Below are positions 51,941 through 60,208 of a DNA stretch of 64,000 bases, in pieces (position 1 is the stretch's first letter; each line of letters begins with the position of its first letter). Origin of the DNA: Micromonospora_J zhanjiangensis. Lineage in GTDB: Bacteria; Actinomycetota; Actinomycetes; Mycobacteriales; Micromonosporaceae. The translations under genes and the position numbers were made by a program. The stretch covers positions 1 through 64,000 of the forward strand of contig NZ_JBHSBN010000015.1 of NCBI RefSeq assembly GCF_042650605.1, given 5' to 3'. The notes beneath the pieces are model-generated. The model ran no database searches. It worked only from the letters and a program-made list of their open reading frames with translations, and was not told the DNA's origin.

Positions 51941-52977
51941 CGAACATCACCCGGCAGGGCGTACGACACGACCCGGTCGATCACCTCGGAGAGCGGCAGT
52001 CCGGCGGCCGCCATCATCCTCGGGTAACGGCTGTACGAGGTCAGTCCGGGCAGGGTGTTGACCTCGTTGAGGACGACCGTCCCGTCCTCCTGCAGGAACA
52101 TGTCGACCCGGGCGAGCCCGCGGCAGCCCAGGGCGTGGTAGATGGCCTTCGCCGTCTCCTTGACCAGCGCCCGGGACTCCTCCGGGATGTCGGCGGGGAC
52201 GATGAACGTGGAGTTCTCCGAACCGCGCTCGGGCTCGCTCTCCTGGTGGATCCGGAAGAAGCCGTGGGACAGCGCGACCCGGTCGACCTCGCCCGCGACC
52301 AGGTCCAGGTCGTTCCCCATGATGGCGCAGCCGATCTCGCTGCCGGCAACGGCCTCTTCGATCAGCACCTTCGAGTCGAACTGTCGCGCGGTCTCCACCG
52401 CGCTCGCCAGTTCCTCCCCGCTCGTCACCTTGGTGACGCCGAAGGACGACCCCGAGCGGGCCGGCTTCACGAAGACCGGGTAGGTGAGCTGCGCGGGATC
52501 GGGCGTGTCGTCCGCCGTCACGACCCAGAACTTCGGGGTCGGGATGCCCGCGCCCCCGACCACGGCGTAGGCCAGCGACTTGTCCATGCACATCGCGGAG
52601 CTCTGCACGTCACAGCCGACGTACGGGATGCCGGACAGCTCGAACAGACCCTGCATCGCGCCGTCCTCGCCGAGCTTGCCGTGCAGCACCGGCAGCACCA
52701 CGTCCAGGCGGATCTCCCGGTACTGTCCCTGCTCCAGAACGAGCAGTCCGTGCACGCTCCGGTCCGGCGACAGGATGGCCGGGCGGGAGTCACCGATCTC
52801 CCAGTCCGCGCCGGGGCCGTCACAGAGCCGCCAGGCGCCGTCCTTCGTGATCCCGATCCAGTACGGCTCGTACTTCTCGGTGTCGAGACTCTTCGCCACC
52901 TCATTCGCGGATTTGATGGAGACGGGGTGCTCTTCGGACGTTCCACCGAAGATGATTCCGATCTTCAACCTATCCAT
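51937..52977 (-). CDS. vanA: VanA-type D-Ala-D-Lac ligase
   Basis: 346 residues, ATP-grasp fold. IIFGGTSEEHPVSI holds the N-terminal Glu, LPVLHGKLGEDG and KPARSGSSFGV are the dipeptide and ATP loops, and LNEVNTLPGLT keeps the magnesium-binding Glu and Asn. The omega loop GFFRIHQESEPERGSE has the histidine (VanA H244 equivalent) that favours D-lactate over D-alanine, whereas D-Ala-D-Ala ligases have Tyr there. It makes the resistant depsipeptide. The start is the ATG at 52977, overlapping the vanH stop by eight bases; the open frame upstream lies inside vanH. Confidence 0.97.
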   Translation of the reverse strand: MDRLKIGIIFGGTSEEHPVSIKSANEVAKSLDTEKYEPYWIGITKDGAWRLCDGPGADWEIGDSRPAILSPDRSVHGLLVLEQGQYREIRLDVVLPVLHGKLGEDGAMQGLFELSGIPYVGCDVQSSAMCMDKSLAYAVVGGAGIPTPKFWVVTADDTPDPAQLTYPVFVKPARSGSSFGVTKVTSGEELASAVETARQFDSKVLIEEAVAGSEIGCAIMGNDLDLVAGEVDRVALSHGFFRIHQESEPERGSENSTFIVPADIPEESRALVKETAKAIYHALGCRGLARVDMFLQEDGTVVLNEVNTLPGLTSYSRYPRMMAAAGLPLSEVIDRVVSYALPGDVR

Positions 52978-54010
52978 ATTGCTTGTCCCTTTCGAAATTG
53001 ACACAGTTGATGAGGCTGTTCTCGACGGTGTCACGCAGCGCATGGTCGGTGTAATAGGCCATGTGCGGACTGATGAGCACGTTCGGCATTTCCTGCAGCC
53101 GTAACAGCGCCTTGCTCGCGATCGGCTTGTCCCGGCAGTCGGTGTAGAACACGCCCTCCTCGCCCTCGACGACATCGAGCGCCGCGCCGCCCAGCCGGCC
53201 GCTCTCCAGCGCCTCGACGAGCGCTTCGGTGTCGATGAGCGCACCGCGCCCGGTGTTGACCACGAACGCGCCGTACGGCAGCTGGGCGATGCGTTGCCGG
53301 CTGAGCAGGTGGTACGTCTCCTCGGTGAGTGGGGTGTGGAGCGTGACGATGTCGCTCTCCAGCAGCAACTCGTCGAGCGGGACGTACCGGGCGGCGGTGC
53401 CGTGGTAGGTGTCGTAGGCCAGTACCGGACCGCCGAAACCCCGCAGCCGGTCCATGACCGCCGAGCCGATGCGTCCCGTCCCGACCACCCCGACGGTGAG
53501 GTCGCGCAGCTCTTTCCCGCGCGCGTCGCTCAGCCGGTAGTCATGGGCGTCCGTGCGGCGGATCGTGGCCTTCATCTGGCGCACGGCCATCAGCATCAGC
53601 ATCAGCGTGTAGTCGGCCACGCTGTCCGGCGAGTAGGCGACGTTGCCGACGGAGATGCCGACGCTCTGCGCATACGCCATGTCGATGTGGTTGTAGCCGA
53701 TGCTCCGGGTCGAGATGTACTCCACCCCGACCTGGCTGAGCGCCAGCAGCGTGCCGTTGGTGACCTGGGTCTTGTGGCCGACACTGATGCACCGGTTTCC
53801 GGCCGCGTGTTCGGCGTTGGCCTCGGACACCGCGTCCTCGATGATGGTCGGCCGCACGCCGAGGCGCGGCGCCAGCTCACGGAACAGGGCGGCCTCGTCC
53901 TGGCCGCAGCCGTACATCGTGATCCCGGTTACCGGAGCGACCAGGGCGGACGACGACGGCAGCGATCGGGCGCCGGAGTCCGCTGTTCGCACTCGTTCGC
54001 TGTGACCCAT
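52970..54010 (-). CDS. vanH: VanH D-lactate dehydrogenase
   Basis: About 346 residues from the ATG at 54010. D-2-hydroxyacid dehydrogenase fold: GITMYGCGQDEA start of the catalytic domain, TVGVVGTGRIGSAV NAD-binding motif, VNTGRGALID with the active-site arginine and ISPHMAYYT with the catalytic histidine. CISVGHK, STRSIGYNHID and NVAYSPDSVADYT are VanH hallmarks. It reduces pyruvate to D-lactate for VanA. About 28 residues precede the conserved core, so the true start could be later. The first copy of the paired 60-bp repeat ends four bases from the ATG, and a TTGACT in it would be too close for a promoter of this start. Confidence 0.94.
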   Translation of the reverse strand: MGHSERVRTADSGARSLPSSSALVAPVTGITMYGCGQDEAALFRELAPRLGVRPTIIEDAVSEANAEHAAGNRCISVGHKTQVTNGTLLALSQVGVEYISTRSIGYNHIDMAYAQSVGISVGNVAYSPDSVADYTLMLMLMAVRQMKATIRRTDAHDYRLSDARGKELRDLTVGVVGTGRIGSAVMDRLRGFGGPVLAYDTYHGTAARYVPLDELLLESDIVTLHTPLTEETYHLLSRQRIAQLPYGAFVVNTGRGALIDTEALVEALESGRLGGAALDVVEGEEGVFYTDCRDKPIASKALLRLQEMPNVLISPHMAYYTDHALRDTVENSLINCVNFERDKQYG

Positions 54011-54013
54011 GCC

Positions 54014-54073
54014 CCCAGTCAAGGCAACGTCCTGTTGCCAGCACGTATGCGGTTTTTCATATGCTGACGATAC
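54014..54073 (-). promoter_or_regulatory. Paired 60-bp element, copy 1, upstream of vanH
   Basis: Shares with copy 2 the blocks CCCAGTCAA, GTTGCC, CGTAT and GACGATAC at exactly the same spacings. The 40-base core (54034-54073) matches in 30 positions. Each core contains an imperfect inverted repeat, here CAGCACGTATG against CATATGCTG. It sits directly before the vanH ATG and is a likely VanR operator. Confidence 0.6.
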
Positions 54074-54182
54074 ATGCCGGGAGGAGGCCGCGAGACACGC
54101 CTCGGAGGACAGTGCCCGTACGACCAGGTAGGCCCCGTCCGGCCGGTCGAACACGCCCGCGTGGCCAGCGTAGCCGTGGTTG

Positions 54183-54242
54183 CCCAGTCAACAAATCGTG
54201 ATGTTGCCGGCGCGTATCACGCTTTGAATACGCCGACGATAC
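54183..54242 (-). promoter_or_regulatory. Paired 60-bp element, copy 2, upstream of vanH
   Basis: Same orientation as copy 1 and 169 bases away, close to 16 helical turns. The inverted repeat inside is CGGCGCGTAT against ATACGCCG. On the minus strand it also keeps TTGACTGGG, as in copy 1. Confidence 0.6.
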
Positions 54243-54441
54243 GGAGGGCGGCGTACCATCTCTCACGTCGTCTCGGCCCCGATCACGGAACGTCATCCGA
54301 CGATTCGTAGCCGTTGCCCATGGATGATCCCGGAACCGGGCATCCGGCGCGGAACCGGGCGTACGGATCGGCCGACCGGCAGCGCCCGGCCGCCACCCTG
54401 GTTGCTACCAGCCGGTAGCGTTCGTCGGCGTACCGCCCGCC

Positions 54442-55416
54442 TCACGACCCCTGCGCGGGCGCCCCGCCGTTCCTCGCCCCGGCGAGCCGGGCGAGTTGCA
54501 GCCAGACGCGGTCGAACGCGTAGCCCTTGGCCGCGAGGCCCATGACGAAGGTCGAGGTGTCGGTGAGCCCGGGGGCGACGGCGGTCTCCAGGACGAACAC
54601 CTGGTCGTCCTTGTCGACGATGAGATCGGTCCGGGACAGGTCACGCAGGCCCAGCGCCTTGTGCGCGGTGAGTGCCGCCCGCGCGACCGCCGCCGCCGCC
54701 TCGTCACTCAGGCGGGCCGGGCAGAAGAACTCCGTCGCCCCGGCGGTGTAGTGGGCGGCGTAGTCGTAGATGCCGCGCCGGGGGACGATCTCGACGGCCG
54801 GCATCGCGACCGGTCCGTCCCCCAGGTCGACCACGCCCACCGCCACCTCGACGCCGACCACGGCCCGCTCGATGAGTGCGGTGTCGTGGTAGGCGAAGCA
54901 GGCCATCAGCGCCGCCGGCAGCTGGTCCGCGTCGTTGACGTGGCTGACACCGAAGGCGGATCCGCCGGCCCGCGGCTTGACGAACAGGGGCAGTCCGAGC
55001 CGCTTGAGGATGAGCGAGACCAATGGGGCGGCGCCCAGGTCGTGGAAGGCTTCCCGGGGCAGCGTCACGGATGCCGGCGTACCGAGACCCGCCTGGGCCA
55101 CCAGCGCCTTCGCGAGCGGCTTGTCGAAGGCCAACCGGCAGGCCTCGGCGGACGCCCCCACGTACGGCACGCCCACCAGTTCCAGGACCTCCCGGACGGT
55201 GCCGTCCTCACCCGCGATGCCGTGCAGGACGGGTAGCACCACCGCCGGCGGGTCGGCGATCAGAGCCTTGATCGTGTCGGGACCCAGATCGCCGAACTCG
55301 ACGTCCACGTCGAGCCCGCGCAGCGCGTCGAACACCCGCCACCCGGACTGCAGGGACACCTTCCGCTCGGGGGAGAGCCCTCCGGCGATCACGAGTACGC
55401 GGCCAAGCTCTGACAT
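54442..55416 (-). CDS. Divergent D-Ala-D-Ala-ligase-family ATP-grasp protein
   Basis: 324 residues. Family landmarks are present: GGLSPERKVSL (N-terminal Glu), VLHGIAGEDG, FDKPLAK, KPRAGGSAFG with the catalytic Ser, IYDYAAHYT omega loop with Tyr, SRTDL with the Arg and Asp. Two usually fixed residues differ: EVNTSPG reads ETAVAPG, losing the magnesium-binding Asn, and the Lys next to the omega-loop Tyr is His. The Tyr points to D-Ala rather than D-Lac as second substrate if it is active. It is not VanA-like. It could be a producer-specific D-Ala-D-Ala ligase, a ligase with another substrate, or a weak or inactive paralog. The start is the ATG at 55416, with GGAG upstream. Confidence 0.8.
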   Translation of the reverse strand: MSELGRVLVIAGGLSPERKVSLQSGWRVFDALRGLDVDVEFGDLGPDTIKALIADPPAVVLPVLHGIAGEDGTVREVLELVGVPYVGASAEACRLAFDKPLAKALVAQAGLGTPASVTLPREAFHDLGAAPLVSLILKRLGLPLFVKPRAGGSAFGVSHVNDADQLPAALMACFAYHDTALIERAVVGVEVAVGVVDLGDGPVAMPAVEIVPRRGIYDYAAHYTAGATEFFCPARLSDEAAAAVARAALTAHKALGLRDLSRTDLIVDKDDQVFVLETAVAPGLTDTSTFVMGLAAKGYAFDRVWLQLARLAGARNGGAPAQGS

Positions 55417-55455
55417 CTGTTCACTCCGAATTGACAGCGCGCTCCCGGGCCCCAG

Positions 55456-55470
55456 GGTGATCGAATCACC
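55456..55470. promoter_or_regulatory. Palindrome upstream of the second ligase gene
   Basis: GGTGAT, three bases, ATCACC, a perfect six-base inverted repeat 40 bases upstream of the ligase ATG. Possible operator; no regulator can be assigned. Confidence 0.3.
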
Positions 55471-55614
55471 GGGTCGCAGATCAGCAGCATTGTACCCGGC
55501 TCGGAGAAACGACCGGCTCCAGCCGTCGTCCGGCACCGGCTGCCCGGCCGAGGCGATGTCGTGGGCCAGACCATGCTGGCGTGACCGGTCGAGCCGGCCG
55601 GGGAAGCGGACGGA

Positions 55615-56283
55615 TCAGGCCCGGTACGGGTCGAGCAGACCTGCGCGTTGCGCCAGCATGGCCGCCCGTACCCGGTTGTCACAGCCCAGCTTCGTGAAGA
55701 CGCGGTACACGTGGGTCTTCACGGTCCCCTCGGTGATGAACAGTTGGGCGCCGATCTCCGCGTTCGACAGCCCTTGGCTCAGCAACACCAGGATCTCCCG
55801 CTCGCGGTCGCTCAGCGTGGCGATCCTGGCCAGGTCCTCGGCCGGCGGGGCCGGCGTGGCGGGTAACCGGTCGAGCACCTGCCGGGTGATTCTCGGCGAC
55901 AGGAACGCCGCACCGGCCGCGGCGGCCCGGACCGCGTTCGGCAGCTCGTCCACGGCGGAATCCTTGAGCAGGAAGCCGGCCGCGCCGGCGGCCAGCGCCC
56001 GCGCGACGTACTCGTCCTCGCCGAAGGTGGTCAGCACCACGGCGTTGACCTCGGGGACGAGCCGGCGGATCTCCCGCAGCGCGGTCAGCCCGTCGACAAC
56101 CGGCATCCGTACGTCCAGCAGGACCACGTCGGGGCGGTGCCGCAGGGCTAGATCGATCGCCTCCGCGCCGTCGGCCGCCTGGCCCACCAGTTCGATGTCG
56201 CCCGCCGACCGCAGGATCGCGTCGATCGCCGCACGGACCAGCCTGTCGTCGTCGGCCAGCAGGACCCGGATGGGGTCGGTCAT
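55615..56283 (-). CDS. NarL/LuxR-family response regulator
   Basis: 222 residues. The receiver has VLLADDDR, the phospho-acceptor Asp in VVLLDVRMPVVDG, LTTFGED and LLKDSA. The C-terminal LuxR helix-turn-helix has LSDREREILVLLSQGLSN and GTVKTHV. It pairs with the histidine kinase immediately upstream (33-base gap), as is typical for this family. Target unknown; it may control the neighbouring small protein, the ABC exporter, or itself. I see no sign linking it to the glycopeptide genes. Confidence 0.93.
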   Translation of the reverse strand: MTDPIRVLLADDDRLVRAAIDAILRSAGDIELVGQAADGAEAIDLALRHRPDVVLLDVRMPVVDGLTALREIRRLVPEVNAVVLTTFGEDEYVARALAAGAAGFLLKDSAVDELPNAVRAAAAGAAFLSPRITRQVLDRLPATPAPPAEDLARIATLSDREREILVLLSQGLSNAEIGAQLFITEGTVKTHVYRVFTKLGCDNRVRAAMLAQRAGLLDPYRA

Positions 56284-56316
56284 GGCTTACCATTCCTCGC
56301 CGCGTCGGCGCGGTCG

Positions 56317-57897
56317 TCACCGCGAGTTCAGGAACGCCTGCTTGTCTACCAGCCTGCCGGAGCGATAGCAGAGGCGGTAGATCAAGTCCTGGCCCGGTTC
56401 CGCGCGGAGCTGTTCCAGCGGGGACGCCTGGTAGTCGACGCAGGTGGCGTCCGGCACCGGCCGGCCGCCGGTTCCGCCGACGGTGCCGGCGTCCTGGTCG
56501 GGCAGCAGCGAGCGAACCTCGGCCTCCGGCTGTCCGATCCGGACCGCGTCGTAGGTGGCACGGTCGACGGTCACGAACGTGGTGGAGAGCCACATTCCCG
56601 CCCCGCACAGGGCCAGCAGGCCGCCGATGGCGAGCGTGGTGGCGACCAGGATCAGCCGGGACCGGCGACGGTCACGGTCCACCAGGTGCGCGAAGTCGGC
56701 CTCGGCGGCCGGTGGCGGCAGGGGCCCCGGTTCGGTTCCGGCCGGTTCTTCCGGGCTCTCCCGGGCCGGGTACGGCAACGTCGCCGCCAACCGGAACCCA
56801 CCGTCCGGCGTACGGCCGTGGTGCAGCACGCCGCTCGCCACCCGGACCCGCTCGGCCAGTCCGAGCAGCCCCTGCCCGGACGTCGGCCCCGCCACGCGCC
56901 GCCCGGCGGTGTTGGTCACCGCGGCGACCAGCGCGTCCGGCTCGTACCGCAGGGACATGACGATCTCGCCGCCGGACGCGTGCCGGAGCGCGTTGGTCAC
57001 TCCCTCCTGGATGACGCGGTAGGCCGCGTGTTCGGTCAGCGCGGTCAGCGGCCGGGGCTGTCCCTCCCGCGTGAATCGGACCCGCGCGCCGGATCCGCGC
57101 GCGTCGCGGGCGAGTTCGTCCAACCCGGTGAGTGGGCGCACCGCGGGCTGTTCGTCGTCCTGCCGGAGGATGCCGAGGATCTGCCGCAGCTCGGTCATCG
57201 CCGCCGCCGAGGTCCGGCCCAACAGCTCCGCGGTCCGGCCCGGATCCTCGTCGGAGGCGCGCAGCATGCCGGAGTAGAGCGAGATCAGCGTCAGCTTGTG
57301 GCCGAGCGAGTCGTGCAGGTCCCGCGCGATCCGGGCACGCTCGCGGGTCTGCGCCTGCCGGGCGATCTCGCTCTGCTGGCGATGCAGTTGTTCGTTGCGG
57401 CCGTGCATGGCCGCGAGCAGCGTGCGCTGCCGCCGTACCAGCCGGGCCACCCCGGCCGGCAACAGCGCGACCAGCGCGAAGAACGCCGACAGCAGGACGA
57501 CGGTTTCCAGGTCGGGCCGGCTCGCCCACCACCATTCGGACCCCAGAAAGCAGATCCAGGCGACCGCGAGCCCGGCACCGAGCCACCGCCAGTGCGCGGT
57601 CCGGTACGCGAACGACGCACTCAGCACCGCGAGCAGCAGGCTGCTCTCGCCGCCGGTGCAGAGCCCGACCAGCGCGGCGGCGACGTAGGCCGCCGGCGCG
57701 TTGGTCAGCCGCAGCAACAACAGCACCGGCGTGGTCACCGCGGTCACCCACGGCGCGAGCGGGTGCACCTCGGCCGCGGCCGCCGGGATCGTCACCGCCG
57801 CGGTCACCACCAGCGCCAGACCGATCTCGTACGCCGTCTGCCAGCCGCCCACGGACCGGACGACTTCCCGCAGCCGGGCCAGCCGGCCAAGACCCAT
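56317..57897 (-). CDS. NarL-type sensor histidine kinase with extra C-terminal membrane segment and outer domain
   Basis: 526 residues. About five N-terminal membrane segments (residues 20-155), a HisKA_3 box ARIARDLHDSLGHKL with the phospho-His near residue 195, and an HATPase part with the QGLLGLAERV glycine box near 330. Unlike most of the family it continues: an acidic, proline-rich linker, a further membrane helix (SRLILVATTLAIGGLLALCGAG) near residue 405, and about 95 residues that should lie outside the cell and contain two cysteines. The tail (VRIGQPEAEVRSLLPDQ) hints at a small lipoprotein-like fold. The start is the ATG at 57897, with AGGAGG upstream. Confidence 0.92.
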   Translation of the reverse strand: MGLGRLARLREVVRSVGGWQTAYEIGLALVVTAAVTIPAAAAEVHPLAPWVTAVTTPVLLLLRLTNAPAAYVAAALVGLCTGGESSLLLAVLSASFAYRTAHWRWLGAGLAVAWICFLGSEWWWASRPDLETVVLLSAFFALVALLPAGVARLVRRQRTLLAAMHGRNEQLHRQQSEIARQAQTRERARIARDLHDSLGHKLTLISLYSGMLRASDEDPGRTAELLGRTSAAAMTELRQILGILRQDDEQPAVRPLTGLDELARDARGSGARVRFTREGQPRPLTALTEHAAYRVIQEGVTNALRHASGGEIVMSLRYEPDALVAAVTNTAGRRVAGPTSGQGLLGLAERVRVASGVLHHGRTPDGGFRLAATLPYPARESPEEPAGTEPGPLPPPAAEADFAHLVDRDRRRSRLILVATTLAIGGLLALCGAGMWLSTTFVTVDRATYDAVRIGQPEAEVRSLLPDQDAGTVGGTGGRPVPDATCVDYQASPLEQLRAEPGQDLIYRLCYRSGRLVDKQAFLNSR

Positions 57898-57947
57898 CCG
57901 TCCTCCTCGGGCCGCCGAGGTGAGTGATCGTAACGAGCTCCGACGAC

Positions 57948-58202
57948 TCAGCGACGGTCACCGTCGATCTGCTGCACCGCGTCGGCCGCCGCGAGAAGGC
58001 CCGCGTTGGTCCGCTGCCGGTAGATCTTCACGGCTCCCGCCAGGTCGTCCCGGTCGAGCGCCGCCGCGACGTCCGTCCGCAGTGCCTCCCAGTCGACCGG
58101 CCGACCCTCGGCGAGGCGCTGGGCACGCCGGTTCAGCAGCGCCGAGCCGATCAGCATGATGATTCCGACGGCACCGATGAGAACTATCACTTGCCATGTC
58201 AT
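57948..58202 (-). CDS. Small membrane-anchored protein with L7/L12-C-terminal-like tail
   Basis: 84 residues from the ATG at 58202 (MTWQVIV); an ATG at 58214 would add four. One N-terminal membrane helix (VIVLIGAVGIIMLIGSALL) is followed by a soluble tail. GAVKIYRQRTNAGLLAAADAVQQI weakly recalls the conserved helix region of the ribosomal L7/L12 C-terminal domain, a fold reused in small actinomycete proteins of unknown role. It is transcribed toward the histidine kinase with a gap of 50 bases and may be in the same operon. Function unknown. Confidence 0.65.
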   Translation of the reverse strand: MTWQVIVLIGAVGIIMLIGSALLNRRAQRLAEGRPVDWEALRTDVAAALDRDDLAGAVKIYRQRTNAGLLAAADAVQQIDGDRR

Positions 58203-58484
58203 GCCCCGAAGCATGCCGGACCCCGAGGCTGCCCCGCGTCTGCGGAACGACTGAACACCTACTCCCGTCGGGTCCCACTTTCGTTGACCCGCGCCGCCGT
58301 ACGCGCCGGCCGGCCTTCACCGAGGCGGGCGCGCAGCCCCCGGCGCGCCTGGTGGCGGCTGCGGCGGCGCTCCTCACGCCCGCCCGGTGCCGGGGGACAC
58401 CGGGGTGAAGCCCGCGTGACACCGGTCGCCCGCATCCTTGCCCCGGACGTGGCCGACGGGGCCACGGTACGGGGAGGAAAGGCA

Positions 58485-59444
58485 ATGGCCAGCGTTCCAT
58501 CGTCGACGGCGATCGTGGCGACCGGGCTACGTAAGTCGTTCGGGGACAAGGCGGTGCTCGACGGGCTCGACCTGGAGGTCGGGACCGGCACCGTGTTCGC
58601 CCTGCTGGGCCCGAACGGGGCCGGCAAGACGACCGCGGTGCGGATCCTGTCGACCCTGATCGGCTTCGACGGCGGCCAGGCCCGGGTGGCCGGGCACGAC
58701 GTCGTCACCGAGGCCGACGCGGTACGGGCCGCGATCGGCGTGACCGGACAGTTCTCGGCGGTCGACAACCTGCTCACCGGCGAGGAGAACCTGGTCCTGA
58801 TGGCGGACCTGCACCACCTCGACCGCGCGCAGCGGCGACGGCGGGTCGCCGCCCTGCTCGACCGCTTCGACCTCACCGACGCGGCGGGGAAGCTGGCGTC
58901 GACCTACTCCGGCGGCATGCGTCGCAAGCTGGACCTGGCGATGACGCTGGTCGGCGACCCGCGGGTGATCTTCCTCGACGAGCCGACCACCGGGCTGGAC
59001 CCGCGCAGCCGGCGCATCATGTGGGAGATCATCCGGAGCCTGACGGCGGACGGCGTCACGATCTTCCTCACCACGCAGTACCTGGCGGAGGCCGACGAGC
59101 TCGCCGACCGGATCGCCGTACTCGATCGGGGCCGGGTGGTCGCCGCCGGGACCGCGCAGGAGCTGAAACGGGGACTGCCGGGCGGCCACGTCCGGCTGCG
59201 GTTCGCCGACGCGACCGGCCTCGCCGCCGCCGCGGTCGTCTTCCCCGACGCGTCCCGCGACGACGAGGCGCTCACCCTCGCGGTGCCCGGCGACGGCGGC
59301 GTCCACGCGCTGAAGGCGTTGCTGGGCCGGCTGGAGCAGGCCGCGATCGAGGTCGAGGACCTGTCGGTGCACACGCCCGATCTCGACGACGTGTTCTTCG
59401 CCCTGACCGGGCACCCCACGGCGCGGCAGGAGGCGGTCCGATGA
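58485..59444 (+). CDS. ABC transporter ATPase (DrrA/NodI-like)
   Basis: 319 residues. Walker A GPNGAGKTT near 41, signature TYSGGMRRKLDLAM near 142, Walker B VIFLDEPTTGLD near 165 and the C-terminal extension typical of the drug-resistance DrrA class. The start is the ATG at 58485, after GGGGAGG; the open frame upstream to 57924 has no family content. It couples by an ATGA overlap to the permease gene that follows. The pair is a two-component exporter; substrate unknown. Being next to an antibiotic cluster does not prove a role in it. Confidence 0.93.
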   Translation: MASVPSSTAIVATGLRKSFGDKAVLDGLDLEVGTGTVFALLGPNGAGKTTAVRILSTLIGFDGGQARVAGHDVVTEADAVRAAIGVTGQFSAVDNLLTGEENLVLMADLHHLDRAQRRRRVAALLDRFDLTDAAGKLASTYSGGMRRKLDLAMTLVGDPRVIFLDEPTTGLDPRSRRIMWEIIRSLTADGVTIFLTTQYLAEADELADRIAVLDRGRVVAAGTAQELKRGLPGGHVRLRFADATGLAAAAVVFPDASRDDEALTLAVPGDGGVHALKALLGRLEQAAIEVEDLSVHTPDLDDVFFALTGHPTARQEAVR

Positions 59445-60208
59445 GCGACGCGATCACGATGGTACGGCGGAACGTCCGGCACACGCGGCGGAATCCGATC
59501 GTGCTGATCATGACCATCGCGCTGCCGGTGTTCATGCTGCTGCTGTTCGTCGGGATCTTCGGTGACGCGCTGAAGGCGGGCTTCGGCGCGGCCGCCCAGG
59601 GCAAGGACTACATCGACTACCTGCTGCCCGGCATCCTGCTGATGGCCGTGGGCTACGGGGCGAGCCAGACGGCGATGGCCGTCAACCAGGACGTGACGAC
59701 GGGCATCATCTCCCGGTTCCGGACGATGGCGATATCCCGCGCCTCGGTGCTCACCGGGCACGTGCTCGTGTCCACCGTACGGACCCTGGTCAGCGCGGCG
59801 CTGGTGACGGCCGTCGCCGTACTGCTGGGGTTCCGCTCCGGCGCCGGCGTCGCCGGCTGGCTCGGCGCGGCCGGTCTGCTGGCCCTGCTCACCCTGGCCC
59901 TGACCTGGCTGGCGGTGGCGGTCGGGCTGGCCGCCAGGTCGGCGGAGGGTACGACGCCGTTCCTGTTCGTGGTCCAACTGCTGCCGTTCGTCAGCAGCGC
60001 GTTCGTGCCGCCGGGATCGATGTCGGGCGCGGTGCGCTGGTTCGCCGCCAACGAGCCGTTCACGCCGGTCATCGACGCGATCCGCGCCCTGCTGCTCGGC
60101 ACACCCGTGCCGCACGGCGGGGCGGTGGCCCTCGCCTGGTGCGCCGGACTGGCCGTGGCCGGCTACGGCTGGGCGCGGCTGCTGTTCCGCCGGGACCCGG
60201 CGACCTGA
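59441..60208 (+). CDS. ABC-2 type permease (DrrB-like)
   Basis: 255 residues with about six membrane helices (first LIMTIALPVFMLLLFVGIFG) and the ABC-2 signature region LLPGILLMAVGYG, then FRTMAISRASVLTGHVL. It partners the ATPase just upstream. Its last 46 bases overlap the 3' end of the convergent AfsR-like gene. It resembles the partial permease at the right edge (63420-64000) closely enough to be a paralog. Confidence 0.92.
   Translation: MSDAITMVRRNVRHTRRNPIVLIMTIALPVFMLLLFVGIFGDALKAGFGAAAQGKDYIDYLLPGILLMAVGYGASQTAMAVNQDVTTGIISRFRTMAISRASVLTGHVLVSTVRTLVSAALVTAVAVLLGFRSGAGVAGWLGAAGLLALLTLALTWLAVAVGLAARSAEGTTPFLFVVQLLPFVSSAFVPPGSMSGAVRWFAANEPFTPVIDAIRALLLGTPVPHGGAVALAWCAGLAVAGYGWARLLFRRDPAT

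Larger units (their letters stand above)
54011..54441 (-). other. vanHAX control region (431 bases without a gene)
   Basis: Lies between the second ligase and vanH, both on the minus strand. It holds the two 60-bp elements 169 bases apart and otherwise nothing I recognise. The open frame of vanH continues through part of it to 54154 but has no family match. Confidence 0.6.

Noticed and set aside
57924..58484. 167-residue N-terminal extension of the ABC ATPase
   Set aside because: Crosses the small protein gene on the other strand and has no ABC-like content; ATG 58485 follows GGGGAGG.
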